Assembly (NCBI GenBank): GCA_018241225.1
Contig: JAFEEG010000022.1
Coordinates: forward strand, 152,029 to 216,028
Source of the DNA: Pseudomonadota bacterium
Lineage (GTDB): Bacteria; Pseudomonadota; Gammaproteobacteria; Burkholderiales; Burkholderiaceae_C
DNA: 64,000 nt
Reading direction: 5' to 3'
Each line of letters begins with the position of its first letter. The stretch's first letter is position 1. Positions 7,695 to 15,919 of the stretch are shown here, one piece after another. The position numbers and the translations under genes were made by a program. The notes under the pieces are model-generated. The model saw only the letters and a list, made by a program, of their open reading frames with translations. It was not told where the DNA came from and did no database searches.

Positions 7695-8909
7695 TTAGGC
7701 CTTCTTGCGCACCACCGTCAGCCCCTTGAGGTACTCGCCCTCGGGAAACTCGATGGTCATGGGGTGGTCGGGCGCGCCGCCCAGCCGCTCGCTGATGTAG
7801 CCATCCACCCCGGCGTCGATGCCGGCCGAGGCCACGATCTTGTGGAACAGCTCTGCGCCGATGCCGCCCGAGCAGGAAAAGGTCAGCAGCACGCCGCCCG
7901 GCGCCAGCAGCTTCAGGCCCAGGCGGTTGATGTCCTTGTAGGCGCGTGCCGCACGTTCGGCATGGGCAACGGTGGGGGCGAACTTGGGCGGATCGAGCAC
8001 GATCGCGTCGAAGGCCTGGCCCTGCTCGATGAAGCGGCGCAAGGTGGCGTTGACGTCGGCGTCGAGGAACTGGCAATCGGCACCTTCAAAGCCGTTGAGC
8101 TCCACATGGGCACGGGCCCGCTCCAGCGCCGGCAAGGACGAATCGACCGACACGACCTGCGCGTCTTCCAGTGCCCCAGCCGCGCGCAGGCCCCACAAGG
8201 CCGCCACGGTAAAGCCGCCGGTGTAGCAATAGCAGTTGAGCACGCGCCGAAAGCGCCTTTGCTGCGCCAGCTCGGAAAAGCGGCGGCGGCTGTCGCGCTG
8301 GTCCAGGTAGAAGCCGGTCTTGTGGCCGGTGGCCACGTCCAGCGTCAGCTTCCAGCCGTTCTCCTGGATGGTGAGCTCGGTGCCCTGCCCCTGTCCGCCG
8401 GCCAACCAGCCAGTGACGGGTGCCAGGCCTTCGCGCTCGCGGCCGCTGGCGTCCGAACGTTCGTAGAAATGCACGAGGCCGGTTTCGGCCAGGAGGGCAT
8501 CGACCAGCACCTTCTTCCAGCGCTCCACGCCGGCCGAAAGAAACTGCGCCACCAGCACGTTGCCATAGCGGTCGACGATCAGGCCCGGCAGGCCGTCGGC
8601 CTCGCCATGCACCAGGCGCACCCCGTCGCTGGGCAGTGCAAACAGTTGCCTCGCCTGGACGGCCTGGGCAATCCGCTGGCGGAAAAAGGCGGCGTCGATG
8701 CGCTCGTCTTCGCGAAAACTCCAGGCACGCGCCCGGATCTTAGAGGCGGGACTGAATGCGGCCCAGCACAGGAAGCGGCCGTCGTCGGCTTCGACGCGCA
8801 CCGTCTCGCCGGCATCGCCGCCGCCCTTGGCGATGGCGGAATCGAATATCCAGGGATGGCGCCGGAGCAAGGAACGCTCCTTGCCGGCGCGCAAGCGAAG
8901 TGTTTTCAT
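7695..8909 (-). CDS. rlmI: RlmI-type 23S rRNA (cytosine-C5) methyltransferase
   Basis: The 404-residue protein matches class I SAM-dependent methyltransferases of the RlmI/RlmK group, which add a methyl group to C5 of a cytosine (C1962 in E. coli) in 23S rRNA. An N-terminal PUA domain (MKTLRLRAGKERSLLRRHPW) is followed by DVATGHKTGFYLDQRDSR, the SAM loop LNCYCYTGGFTVAAL, the catalytic DPPKFAPT and the cysteine motif TFSCSGGIG. The ATG at 8909 overlaps the xerC stop by 4 nt (ATGA), implying translational coupling; the longer open frame to 9194 lies wholly inside xerC. The exact target base is inferred from the family. Confidence 0.85.
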   Translation of the reverse strand: MKTLRLRAGKERSLLRRHPWIFDSAIAKGGGDAGETVRVEADDGRFLCWAAFSPASKIRARAWSFREDERIDAAFFRQRIAQAVQARQLFALPSDGVRLVHGEADGLPGLIVDRYGNVLVAQFLSAGVERWKKVLVDALLAETGLVHFYERSDASGREREGLAPVTGWLAGGQGQGTELTIQENGWKLTLDVATGHKTGFYLDQRDSRRRFSELAQQRRFRRVLNCYCYTGGFTVAALWGLRAAGALEDAQVVSVDSSLPALERARAHVELNGFEGADCQFLDADVNATLRRFIEQGQAFDAIVLDPPKFAPTVAHAERAARAYKDINRLGLKLLAPGGVLLTFSCSGGIGAELFHKIVASAGIDAGVDGYISERLGGAPDHPMTIEFPEGEYLKGLTVVRKKA

Positions 8910-9919
8910 TTGCGGATTTTCGCCGCCGGCGCCGGCAGGGCATCGCCGGTGCGGGGCTCGCCCTTGAGCTTGGCACGCGGATGTGCGGCGTCGTAGGCCC
9001 GGGCCAGGTGCTGGAAGTCCAGGCGCGTATAGACCTGGGTGGTGGCGATGTTGGCGTGGCCCAGCAGCTCCTGCACCGCGCGCAGGTCGCTGCTGGACTG
9101 CAGCACGTGGCTGGCGAAGGAGTGGCGCAGCATGTGCGGGTGCACCGGCGCTGCCAACCCGGCCTTCACGCCCCGCTGGCGCAGTTGCTTCCACACGGTT
9201 TGCGAGGACAGGCGCTTGCCGCTGCGGCCGATGAACAGGGCTGGCTCTTGCCGCGTGATGCCGGCGCGTTCATCCCGCACCGCCAGCCATGCGCGCAACG
9301 CCTGCATGGCCTTGCTGCCCACCGGCACGCTGCGACGCTTGCCGCCCTTGCCCAGCACGTGGGCCTCGGTACCGTCCAGGTCGATCCAGCCGAGCGACTC
9401 CTTGCCGGCGCGCACGTCCAGGCCGGTGAGCTCGCTCACGCGCAGGCCGCAGCCGTACAGCAGCTCGATCAAGGCGCGGTCGCGCGCGTCGGTCCAGGGG
9501 TCAGCATCGGCGTCGCTCAGCTCAGCCAGGCGCACGGCATCGTCCACGTCCAGCGCCTTGGGCAGGGGCCGGGCCGCCTTGGGGGCATGCACGTCCTGAA
9601 CCGGGTTGGCCGGGATCTGCCCCTGCTGGCCCAGCCAGCGGTAGAAGCTGCGCCAGCAAGACAGCACCAGCGCAATGCCACGCGGCTCGCGACCGGCGCC
9701 ATGCATCTGCGCCATCCAGCGGCGCACGTGCGCCGTGCTCACGCGCTCCAGCGGCAGCGCGGCGGCGGCGGCCAGGTCGGCCAGCGTGGCGAGGTGGATG
9801 GCATACAGCTCCACCGTGCGCGCCGCCAGCCGGCGCTCCACCCGCACGTGCTCCAGGTACTTGTCGATCCAGGGAGAGGTCGCGGGCGCGTCGGCGCTAG
9901 AGGTAGCCATTGAGCGCAT
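8906..9919 (-). CDS. xerC: Tyrosine recombinase XerC
   Basis: XerC acts with XerD at dif to resolve chromosome dimers. The 337-residue protein has the N-terminal SAM-like core-binding domain (about 15-105) and the catalytic domain with Arg160 in GCGLRVSEL, Lys191, His262 and Arg265 in HPHMLRHSFASH, His288 in LLGHANI and the nucleophile Tyr297. There is no mobile-element context and it sits in a housekeeping run, so XerC is favoured over a phage integrase. Its position after DUF484 echoes dapF-yigA-xerC in E. coli. It overlaps the end of ydcF by 23 nt; Met4 at 9910 is an alternative start. Confidence 0.95.
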   Translation of the reverse strand: MRSMATSSADAPATSPWIDKYLEHVRVERRLAARTVELYAIHLATLADLAAAAALPLERVSTAHVRRWMAQMHGAGREPRGIALVLSCWRSFYRWLGQQGQIPANPVQDVHAPKAARPLPKALDVDDAVRLAELSDADADPWTDARDRALIELLYGCGLRVSELTGLDVRAGKESLGWIDLDGTEAHVLGKGGKRRSVPVGSKAMQALRAWLAVRDERAGITRQEPALFIGRSGKRLSSQTVWKQLRQRGVKAGLAAPVHPHMLRHSFASHVLQSSSDLRAVQELLGHANIATTQVYTRLDFQHLARAYDAAHPRAKLKGEPRTGDALPAPAAKIRK

Positions 9920-10508
9920 TGTTCACGATGGCCAGAGGCTCGCGCAATGCGCTGCGCATAGCCTGCCAGCCGGGCCGGCCGCAGTCGGCGGGTGCTGCCG
10001 CGTACTGCACTTCGAAGGCGCCGTCGAAGCCGCTGGCCTTGGCCAGGCGCTCGACGCGCCACAGGTGGTAGGCATCGGACACCACGATCACGCGGCGCAC
10101 GCCGGCCGCCTCCAGCAGCGGCCACGACATGGCCAGGTTCTCGCGGGTGGAAGACGAGAGCGATTCCTTCAGCAACACGCCGGAGTAGCCATCGGCGCGC
10201 GCATGCACGGCCATCACTTCGGCCTCGACGCGGCCGTCCTCGCGGTCGACGCCGCCCGAGAGGGTGATCAGGCGCACCCGCCCGTCACGCCAGAGCTGCA
10301 CGCCGCGGTCGACGCGATTGGTCAGGCAGGGGTTGGGCCGCCCTTCGAGATAGGCGCGGTTGCCCAGCACCAGCGCCGCGTCGGCCGGCTGCAGCTGCGG
10401 CTGAGACAGGCGCTCCTGCGCGTGCTGCCAGACGTACAGGGCCAGCGCCGCCAGGAACAGGGCGAGGCCCAAGACCAGCCAGCCCAGGGCACGCCCCAAC
10501 TTGTGCAT
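9897..10508 (-). CDS. YdcF/ElyC-like DUF218 membrane-anchored protein
   Basis: The 203-residue protein starts MHKLGRALGW, has one N-terminal membrane segment (about 5-27), and then a DUF218 fold: ADAALVLGN, LITLSGGV, ENLAMSWPLLEAAGV and VIVVSDAYHLWRVERL. Family members such as ElyC and SanA affect envelope integrity, but the biochemical reaction is unknown. The ATG at 10508 overlaps the DUF484 stop (TGATG), which fixes the start; the open frame upstream is a shadow of DUF484. It sits between DUF484 and xerC, which are adjacent in E. coli, so it appears inserted into a conserved pair. Confidence 0.8.
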   Translation of the reverse strand: MHKLGRALGWLVLGLALFLAALALYVWQHAQERLSQPQLQPADAALVLGNRAYLEGRPNPCLTNRVDRGVQLWRDGRVRLITLSGGVDREDGRVEAEVMAVHARADGYSGVLLKESLSSSTRENLAMSWPLLEAAGVRRVIVVSDAYHLWRVERLAKASGFDGAFEVQYAAAPADCGRPGWQAMRSALREPLAIVNNALNGYL

Positions 10509-11173
10509 CAGGGGCGCAGGCGAGAGAGCGCAGCCGACGACAGGTCGGCAATGCGCTCCAGGAAGTCGGTGCCCATGTCGGCGTGGAAGCGCTGGCCGTC
10601 GGGCGATGCCAGAATCAACAGGCCGAAGGCCGGCTCGGAGGGCTCGTTGCGCAGCGGGATCATGGCCACCGACACGGCCGCACGAGCATCGCCCAGCCAG
10701 TTGACGGCGTCGAAGCCGGTGTTGAGGCCGCAATAGGGCGTGGTGAGCGAGGTGGCCAGGGCGCGGACGTCTTCGCCGGCACCTTGGGCATAGCCTTCGC
10801 TCTCGTACTCGGGGCTCACTTCCCAGACCTTGATGGCAGCCTGTGGCACCAGGAAGATGGCCTGCAGGTCGGCCGCGATCTGCCACGGCAGGCCGCGCGG
10901 CTCGCGGGTGGTGAGCAGCCCGCGCGTCCAGCGCTGCAGGCGGTCGGCGGTGAGCACGTTCTCGGTGCCATGGCGCACCATGTCCATGATGCGGTGCTCC
11001 AGTGCCTTGATCTTCTCGCGCAGCATCTCGGCCTGACGCTCCTGCAGGCTCACGGCGCGATTGCCGTGCGGGCTCGTCAGCTGCACCTGGGCCAGCAGCT
11101 GGGCGTGGCGCTCGAAGAAGTCCGGCGTATTCGCCAGGTAGTTGGCGATGTCGTCTTCGGTGATGGGATTCAT
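10508..11173 (-). CDS. DUF484 family protein (YigA-like)
   Basis: The 221-residue protein begins MNPITEDDIANYLANTPDFF, the hallmark of DUF484, followed by a short coiled coil (ERQAEMLREKIKALEHR) and a GAF-like domain ending DFLERIADLSSAALSR. Its molecular role is unknown; in proteobacteria it is co-encoded with dapF and xerC, as here. An in-frame ATG at 11209 overlaps the dapF stop (ATGA) and would add 12 residues. The conserved N-terminus favours 11173, but coupling to dapF favours 11209, and neither has a good ribosome site. It is soluble, with no membrane span. Confidence 0.85.
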   Translation of the reverse strand: MNPITEDDIANYLANTPDFFERHAQLLAQVQLTSPHGNRAVSLQERQAEMLREKIKALEHRIMDMVRHGTENVLTADRLQRWTRGLLTTREPRGLPWQIAADLQAIFLVPQAAIKVWEVSPEYESEGYAQGAGEDVRALATSLTTPYCGLNTGFDAVNWLGDARAAVSVAMIPLRNEPSEPAFGLLILASPDGQRFHADMGTDFLERIADLSSAALSRLRP

Positions 11174-11205
11174 GGCGTCTTGTTGTGGGTGCGGATGGTT
11201 GGGAG

Positions 11206-12081
11206 TCATGGCTGCGCGGGCACGTCGATCTCGCCCTCGAACACGGTGACGGCCGGCCCGGTCATGAGCACCGGCTGGCCCAGGCCCCGCCATTCGATAG
11301 TGAGCAGGCCACCGCGCGTTTGAACGTCCACGCGCGAATCGAGCAGGCCCAGGCGGATGCCGGCCACCACCGCCGCACAGGCGCCGGTGCCGCAGGCCAG
11401 GGTTTCGCCGGCGCCGCGCTCGAACACGCGCAGGCGGACCTGGCTGCGGCTGACCACCTGCATGAAGCCGGCATTCACCCGCTGCGGAAAACGCGGGTGG
11501 TTCTCGATGAGCGGGCCTTGCTCGGCCACCGGTGCGGTGTCGACGTTGTCGACCAGCTGCACCGCATGGGGGTTGCCCATGGAAAGCACCGACGCCGCCA
11601 CGATGGCGCTGTCGGCATGGGTGCCCAGGGCCAGGTGCCACTGGTACCAGTCGCCCGTGATGACCGGGCTCAGGCCGGCGGCGTCGAAAGGCACCCGCTC
11701 GTTCTCGAAGATGGGCGCGCCCATGTCGACCGTGACCCGGCCGTCTTCGCCCATGCGCGGCTCGATGACGCCCGACAGCGTCTGCACGCGCACGGCGTTC
11801 TTGACCGTGAGGCCGCGCTCGCGCACGAAGCGCATGAAGCAGCGCGCGCCATTGCCGCATTGCTCCACCTCGCCACCGTCGGCGTTGTGAATCACGTATT
11901 CGAAGTCCACGCCCTGCGCCGGCGAAGGCCGCACGCTGAGGACTTGGTCGGCACCCACGCCGAAGTGGCGGTTGGCCAGGAAGCGGTATTGATCGGCAGA
12001 AAGGCCCAGTTGTGCGGCCGTTTCGTCCAGCACGACGAAATCGTTGCCGGCGCCCTGCATCTTGGTGAAGTGAACACGCAT
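11206..12081 (-). CDS. dapF: Diaminopimelate epimerase DapF
   Basis: DapF interconverts LL- and meso-diaminopimelate for lysine and peptidoglycan synthesis. The 291-residue enzyme starts [15 protein letters not shown] and has both catalytic cysteines in their motifs: Cys75 in EQCGNGARC and Cys230 in [21 protein letters not shown] and NPHAVQLVD are further family blocks. It is the first gene of a tightly packed minus-strand run with DUF484, ydcF, xerC and rlmI. Upstream, a 38-bp gap separates it from the TetR gene, so read-through from TetR is possible. Confidence 0.97.
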   Translation of the reverse strand: MRVHFTKMQGAGNDFVVLDETAAQLGLSADQYRFLANRHFGVGADQVLSVRPSPAQGVDFEYVIHNADGGEVEQCGNGARCFMRFVRERGLTVKNAVRVQTLSGVIEPRMGEDGRVTVDMGAPIFENERVPFDAAGLSPVITGDWYQWHLALGTHADSAIVAASVLSMGNPHAVQLVDNVDTAPVAEQGPLIENHPRFPQRVNAGFMQVVSRSQVRLRVFERGAGETLACGTGACAAVVAGIRLGLLDSRVDVQTRGGLLTIEWRGLGQPVLMTGPAVTVFEGEIDVPAQP

Positions 12082-12119
12082 GGCTTCGGATTATCCGTGC
12101 GCCGCGCAATGCTCGATGC

Positions 12120-12785
12120 TCACAGGCCCTTTTCCACCATGTCGAGCAGGCGCCGGCCCAGTGCCTGGGCCTCCTTGCGCGGCATGACGGCCAGCGGCCC
12201 GTCGATGACGAGCATGGCCAGCCCGTGCACGGCCGACCAGGCCAGGTACTCGGCGCCCGGTCGGCGCGAGGGCGCCAGCACGCCCGACTCCACCATGCGG
12301 TCCAGCACCGAGCCCAGCAGCAGGAAAGGATGGGGCAGCCCCGGCTGCGCCTTGGCCGGGCGCCCGCCCGGCTGCTCCGGCTCCTCCGGATCGGGCGGCA
12401 CGAAGGCCGAGCGGAACAGGCCCGTCTCCTCCTGGGCAAAGCGCAAGTAGGCCGAACCTACCGCGCTGAGGCAGTCGCGCGCATAGGCCGCCGAGTTGCG
12501 CGCGCGGCGCACGCCGGCCACTTCCTTTTCCATGGCTTGGGCCAGTTCCGTCAGCGCGGCCAGGCGAACCGCGTCGAGCAGTGCCTGACGGCTCTCGAAG
12601 TGGCGATAGGCGGCGTTGGGCGCCACGCCAGCGCGGCGCGTGGCCTCGCGCAGCACCACCGCCTGAGGGCCGCCGGCACGCGCCAGCTCGATGCCTGCGT
12701 CGAGCAAGGCGCGGCGCAGGTCGCCATGGCGGTAGGTATCGCGCGCAGGCGGGCGCATGTCGGCAACGTGGTCTTGATCCTGCAT
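12120..12785 (-). CDS. TetR/AcrR-family transcriptional regulator
   Basis: The 221-residue protein has an N-terminal helix-turn-helix: RHGDLRRALLDAGIELARAG, then VVLREATRRAGVAPNAAYRHF, the TetR recognition pattern. The C-terminal part (about 95-215) is the ligand-binding TetR_C-type helical domain (WSAVHGLAMLVIDG near the end). ATG at 12785 is chosen because GGAGAGGAA precedes it; the frame stays open to 12878 across the operators. It is divergent from the VOC gene, and two related 13-bp operator-like sites lie between them, so it probably represses itself and that gene. The inducer is unknown. Confidence 0.9.
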   Translation of the reverse strand: MQDQDHVADMRPPARDTYRHGDLRRALLDAGIELARAGGPQAVVLREATRRAGVAPNAAYRHFESRQALLDAVRLAALTELAQAMEKEVAGVRRARNSAAYARDCLSAVGSAYLRFAQEETGLFRSAFVPPDPEEPEQPGGRPAKAQPGLPHPFLLLGSVLDRMVESGVLAPSRRPGAEYLAWSAVHGLAMLVIDGPLAVMPRKEAQALGRRLLDMVEKGL

Positions 12786-12798
12786 TTCCTCTCCAAAG

Positions 12799-12811
12799 TG
12801 GACAGTGTCCA
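12799..12811. promoter_or_regulatory. Palindromic operator candidate 1 for the TetR regulator
   Basis: TGGACAGTGTCCA is a perfect 6-1-6 inverted repeat, 14 bp upstream of the TetR start. A closely related copy lies 32 bp away. It is probably a TetR binding site; binding is inferred from its position and symmetry. Confidence 0.7.
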
Positions 12812-12830
12812 TTATTGCTGTTATCGTTTG

Positions 12831-12843
12831 TGGACGGTGTACA
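12831..12843. promoter_or_regulatory. Operator candidate 2 for the TetR regulator
   Basis: TGGACGGTGTACA matches operator candidate 1 at 11 of 13 positions and lies exactly 32 bp (about three helical turns) from it, 46 bp before the VOC start. Outer bases TTTGTG and CACAAA extend the symmetry. It would overlap the VOC promoter. Confidence 0.65.
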
Positions 12844-12888
12844 CAAATACCCGTGTCTTTCGTCTTTCTTTCATCCACAGGAGTTCAC

Positions 12889-13317
12889 ATGCTGGTTCAG
12901 CCCTATCTCTTTTTCGAAGGCCGTTGCGAAGAAGCGCTCGAGTTCTACAAGAAGGCCGTCGGCGCCGAAGTGACCATGCTGATGCGCAACAAGGAAAGCC
13001 CCGATCCCGAATCCGCGAAGATGAAGCTGCCTCCGGGCAGCGAGAACAAGGTGATGCACTGCGAGTTCAGGATCGGAACGACCGTGCTGCTGGCCTCGGA
13101 CGGCTTTTGCCGCGGCGGGGACGCAGCCAAGTTCCAGGGCTTCTCGCTGACCATCGGCGTGGCCGACGCGGCCGCTGCGGGCAAGGTGGCCGCGGCGCTC
13201 AGCAGCGAAGGCGGCCGGGTCGAGATGCCGCAGGAAAAAACATTCTTCTCCGAAAGCTTCGGCATGCTCGTCGACAAGTTCGGCGTCAACTGGATCGTGA
13301 TCGCGCAGCCCAAGTGA
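12889..13317 (+). CDS. VOC-family (PhnB/YjdN-like) protein
   Basis: The 142-residue protein starts MLVQPYLFFEGRCEEALEFY, typical of the PhnB-like branch of the vicinal-oxygen-chelate (glyoxalase/bleomycin-resistance) superfamily, and ends with FGVNWIVIAQPK. Members include metal enzymes and ligand-binding proteins; no specific reaction can be assigned. ATG at 12889 follows a clear ACAGGAG ribosome site; the open frame extends 84 bp upstream through the operator region but without a site. Two TetR-type operators lie upstream, so expression is probably inducible by whatever releases the divergent regulator. Confidence 0.85.
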   Translation: MLVQPYLFFEGRCEEALEFYKKAVGAEVTMLMRNKESPDPESAKMKLPPGSENKVMHCEFRIGTTVLLASDGFCRGGDAAKFQGFSLTIGVADAAAAGKVAAALSSEGGRVEMPQEKTFFSESFGMLVDKFGVNWIVIAQPK

Positions 13318-13501
13318 TCGCGCTGCGGCGGGCCGGCGCAGCGCAGTACCACGTTACGTTTTCCGGACCGGCCGCACGCCTTCTGCAAACCAAGGTTTGA
13401 ATGGCGCACCGCGGCGCGTTGGGCAATTGCCACGAAGACGTTACGAGTCGTTGGGCCCAACACGCCCTCCGGTTTAAGCTGCGCGGTTCGATAATCGCCG
13501 C

Positions 13502-15196
13502 ATGGTCCGCCCTTCCCAACAGCTACACCCCTACCGAGAGCCGGCGCCCACGCGGCCCGCGGCTACGGTGCTGCTGCTTCGCGACGGCCCGGAGGGCCTC
13601 GAGGTCCTGATGACCCGGCGCTCGGAAAGAGCGAGCTTCGCCGCCGGTGCCTATGTGTTCCCCGGGGGCGCCATCGACGATGCAGACGCCCATGCGCGCG
13701 CCATCTCCACGCGCCGGCGCACCCAGAGCCGGGTGCAGCTGACGCAGGCCATCACGGCCGTGCGCGAGACCTTCGAGGAGCTGGGCGTGCTGCTGGCGCA
13801 CCACGCGGACGGCACCCCGGTCAGCGCCGCCGAAGTGGCCGCCATGGACCGCAGCGCCGACAACGCCTTCGCCTTTGTCGAGCAATGCGCCGCCCGCGGC
13901 CTGCGCCTGGACACCGACCAGGTCTTCACCCTCGCCCACTGGATCACCGACCGCGACCTGCCCAAGCGCTTCGACGTCCCCTTCCTGGTGGCGCGCATGC
14001 CCGCCGACCAGGTGCCGGTGTCCGACGACGCCGAGCAGTTCGAGCCCGTGTGGGTGCGGCCGGCCGATGCCCTGGCGCGCCATGCCAAGGGGCGCTTCCA
14101 CATGATCTTCCCGACCCTGCGCACGCTCAAGCGGCTCACGGTCTTTTCCAGCGTCGACTCGGTGCTGCAGCTGTGCGCGCAGGAAAAGCCGCTGTGGACC
14201 AGCTGCCCGCGCGGCGCCCACCTGGGCGGCGAAGACGTGCGCTACATGGAGCACGAAGCCCCCTACGGCGAGCTGGCCCTGGTCTGCCCCGACGGCCAGC
14301 TGCTGCATGCGCTGGACTGGCAGCACACCGAGCCGGTGCCCCTGCTCAAGAACGTGCTGCGCCTGACGGCCGGCAATTCATCGGCCATGACCGGCCCGGG
14401 TACCAACAGCTACGTGGTGGGCGATGCCAGCACCGGCTTCATCGTCATCGACCCCGGCCCCGCCGACTTCGACCATGTGGGTCGCCTGTGGCGCGTCACC
14501 AATGGCGACATCCGGCTGATCGTGTGCACGCATTCGCATGCCGACCACTCGCCGGGAGCGCAACCGCTGCAGGCGCTGTGCCCGCACAAGCCGGCCATCC
14601 TGGGCCTGCCCTCGGCGCCCACGGCCAGGCCGCCGGCGCGATTCACGCCTGAACGTGCGCTGGAGCATGGCGAGCGGCTGGTGCTCAGCGGCACCGACCC
14701 GGCCACCGGCGAGGGCGTGACCCACACGCTGCGCGTGATCCATACGCCGGGCCATGCGGCCAACCACCTGTGCCTGGTACTGGAGGAAGACGGGCTGCTG
14801 TTCTCGGGCGACCACGTGCTCAACGGCAGCACCACCGTGGTCGACCCGCCTGACGGCAACATGACCGAGTACCTCGAGTCGCTCGACCTGCTGGACGAAG
14901 CCTGTGCCGACGGCGGCATCGAATTCATCCTGCCCGCGCACGGCTACGTGCTGGGCGATGCGCGCGGCGCCATTTCCAAGCTCAAGACGCACCGGCTGCA
15001 GCGCGAGTCCAAGATCGCGCGCGCGATGCGCAAGTTGCCGGCCGGCACGCCGGAAGACTGGCTGGCCATGGCGTACGACGACGTGCCGCAGCAGTTGTGG
15101 CCGGTGGCCGCGCGCTCGCTGGCAGCGCACGTGGAGCGCATCCGCGAGCTGGCCTCGCGGCCGGGCGCCCTGCCCTCTGCACTGTCGACGCTATGA
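13502..15196 (+). CDS. Nudix hydrolase fused to metallo-beta-lactamase-fold hydrolase
   Basis: This 564-residue protein joins two hydrolases. Residues 15-230 are a Nudix domain of the NUDT19-like type (FPGGAIDDADAHARA with a long insert, then REXXEE as RETFEELGV at 88-96). Residues 285-560 are an MBL-fold domain like LACTB2, with THSHADHS (zinc ligands His354, His356, Asp358, His359), TPGHAANH, FSGDHVLN and a C-terminal winged helix. The pairing suggests stepwise breakdown of a CoA-type or nucleotide substrate, but the substrate is not evident; LACTB2 homologues are RNases. The stop overlaps the pseudouridine synthase start. Both active sites look intact. Confidence 0.88.
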   Translation: MVRPSQQLHPYREPAPTRPAATVLLLRDGPEGLEVLMTRRSERASFAAGAYVFPGGAIDDADAHARAISTRRRTQSRVQLTQAITAVRETFEELGVLLAHHADGTPVSAAEVAAMDRSADNAFAFVEQCAARGLRLDTDQVFTLAHWITDRDLPKRFDVPFLVARMPADQVPVSDDAEQFEPVWVRPADALARHAKGRFHMIFPTLRTLKRLTVFSSVDSVLQLCAQEKPLWTSCPRGAHLGGEDVRYMEHEAPYGELALVCPDGQLLHALDWQHTEPVPLLKNVLRLTAGNSSAMTGPGTNSYVVGDASTGFIVIDPGPADFDHVGRLWRVTNGDIRLIVCTHSHADHSPGAQPLQALCPHKPAILGLPSAPTARPPARFTPERALEHGERLVLSGTDPATGEGVTHTLRVIHTPGHAANHLCLVLEEDGLLFSGDHVLNGSTTVVDPPDGNMTEYLESLDLLDEACADGGIEFILPAHGYVLGDARGAISKLKTHRLQRESKIARAMRKLPAGTPEDWLAMAYDDVPQQLWPVAARSLAAHVERIRELASRPGALPSALSTL

Positions 15197-15909
15197 CTTC
15201 GGAAGATTCGCAAGCGGTTCGCCTCGCCAAGCGCGTGGCGGCCCTGGCAGGGTGTTCGCGCCGCGAAGCCGAGCTGCTCATCGAGAACGGCGCAGTACGC
15301 GTCGACGGCACCGTCACGCTGCTGCCGCAAGCGCGAGTTCTGCCCGCGCAAGATGTCGCCATCGAACCTGGCGCACGTGCGGTGGAGGTGCCGCCCGTCA
15401 CGCTGCTGCTGCACAAGCCGGCTGGGTTGCGCGCCGAAGACACGGCCGCGCTGCTGGTGCCGGCCAATCTCCATGTCGGCAGCGGCGCCATGGCCCGCCC
15501 GATGCTGCCGCGCCATGTGCTCGGCCAGCGCTGCGTGACGCCGCTGGACGCGCAGGCCAGCGGCCTGCTGGTGTTCACCCAGGAATGGCGGGTGGAGCGC
15601 AAGTTCACCGAAGACGCCGACTACATCGAGCATGAAGTGACGGTGGACGTGGCCGGCGCCGTGACGCCGCAGCAGCTGGCGCAGCTCAATCGCGCGCCGG
15701 TTCGGGTGAGCATCAGCCGCCAGGGCGCCGCCGGCACGGGCCTGCGCTTTGCAATGAAGGGGCTGGTGCCCGGGCAGATTCCGCACATGCTCGAACGCGT
15801 CGGCCTGGTGCCCGAAGCGATCAAGCGCATCCGCGTCGGGCGCGTGCCGCTGGCCGGACTGCCGAGCGGACAGTGGCGCTACCTGCAGCCGCACGAGCGG
15901 GTGCCGTGA
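15193..15909 (+). CDS. RsuA/RluB/E/F-family RNA pseudouridine synthase
   Basis: The 238-residue protein has an N-terminal S4 RNA-binding domain (RLAKRVAALAGCSRREAELL) and the catalytic motif VTPLDAQASGLLVFT, with Asp119 as the nucleophile; the usual GRLD is TPLD here. IKRIRVGRVPLAGLPSGQWR near the C-terminus is the RsuA-family terminal motif. It would convert uridine to pseudouridine in rRNA or tRNA; it looks closest to RluF, but the target is not certain. ATG at 15193 overlaps the Nudix-MBL stop (ATGA), so the two are translationally coupled. The longer frame to 15097 lies inside that gene. Confidence 0.85.
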   Translation: MTSEDSQAVRLAKRVAALAGCSRREAELLIENGAVRVDGTVTLLPQARVLPAQDVAIEPGARAVEVPPVTLLLHKPAGLRAEDTAALLVPANLHVGSGAMARPMLPRHVLGQRCVTPLDAQASGLLVFTQEWRVERKFTEDADYIEHEVTVDVAGAVTPQQLAQLNRAPVRVSISRQGAAGTGLRFAMKGLVPGQIPHMLERVGLVPEAIKRIRVGRVPLAGLPSGQWRYLQPHERVP

Positions 15910-15919
15910 GCAAGCGGGG

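Noticed and set aside
8906-9919. XerC as a mobile-element integrase
   Set aside because: It sits in the dapF-DUF484-xerC housekeeping order, with no att repeats, tRNA or phage genes nearby.
10508-12439. 643-codon open frame running through DUF484 and back into TetR
   Set aside because: Only the last 221 codons are the DUF484 protein; the rest is an Arg-rich shadow of dapF and TetR.
12805-12888. Upstream start for the VOC protein
   Set aside because: It would translate the operator region and lacks a ribosome site; ATG 12889 has AGGAG.
13450-13461. GTTGGGCCCAAC palindrome before the Nudix-MBL gene as an operator
   Set aside because: A GC-rich 12-bp palindrome is likely by chance here, with no second copy or neighbouring regulator.
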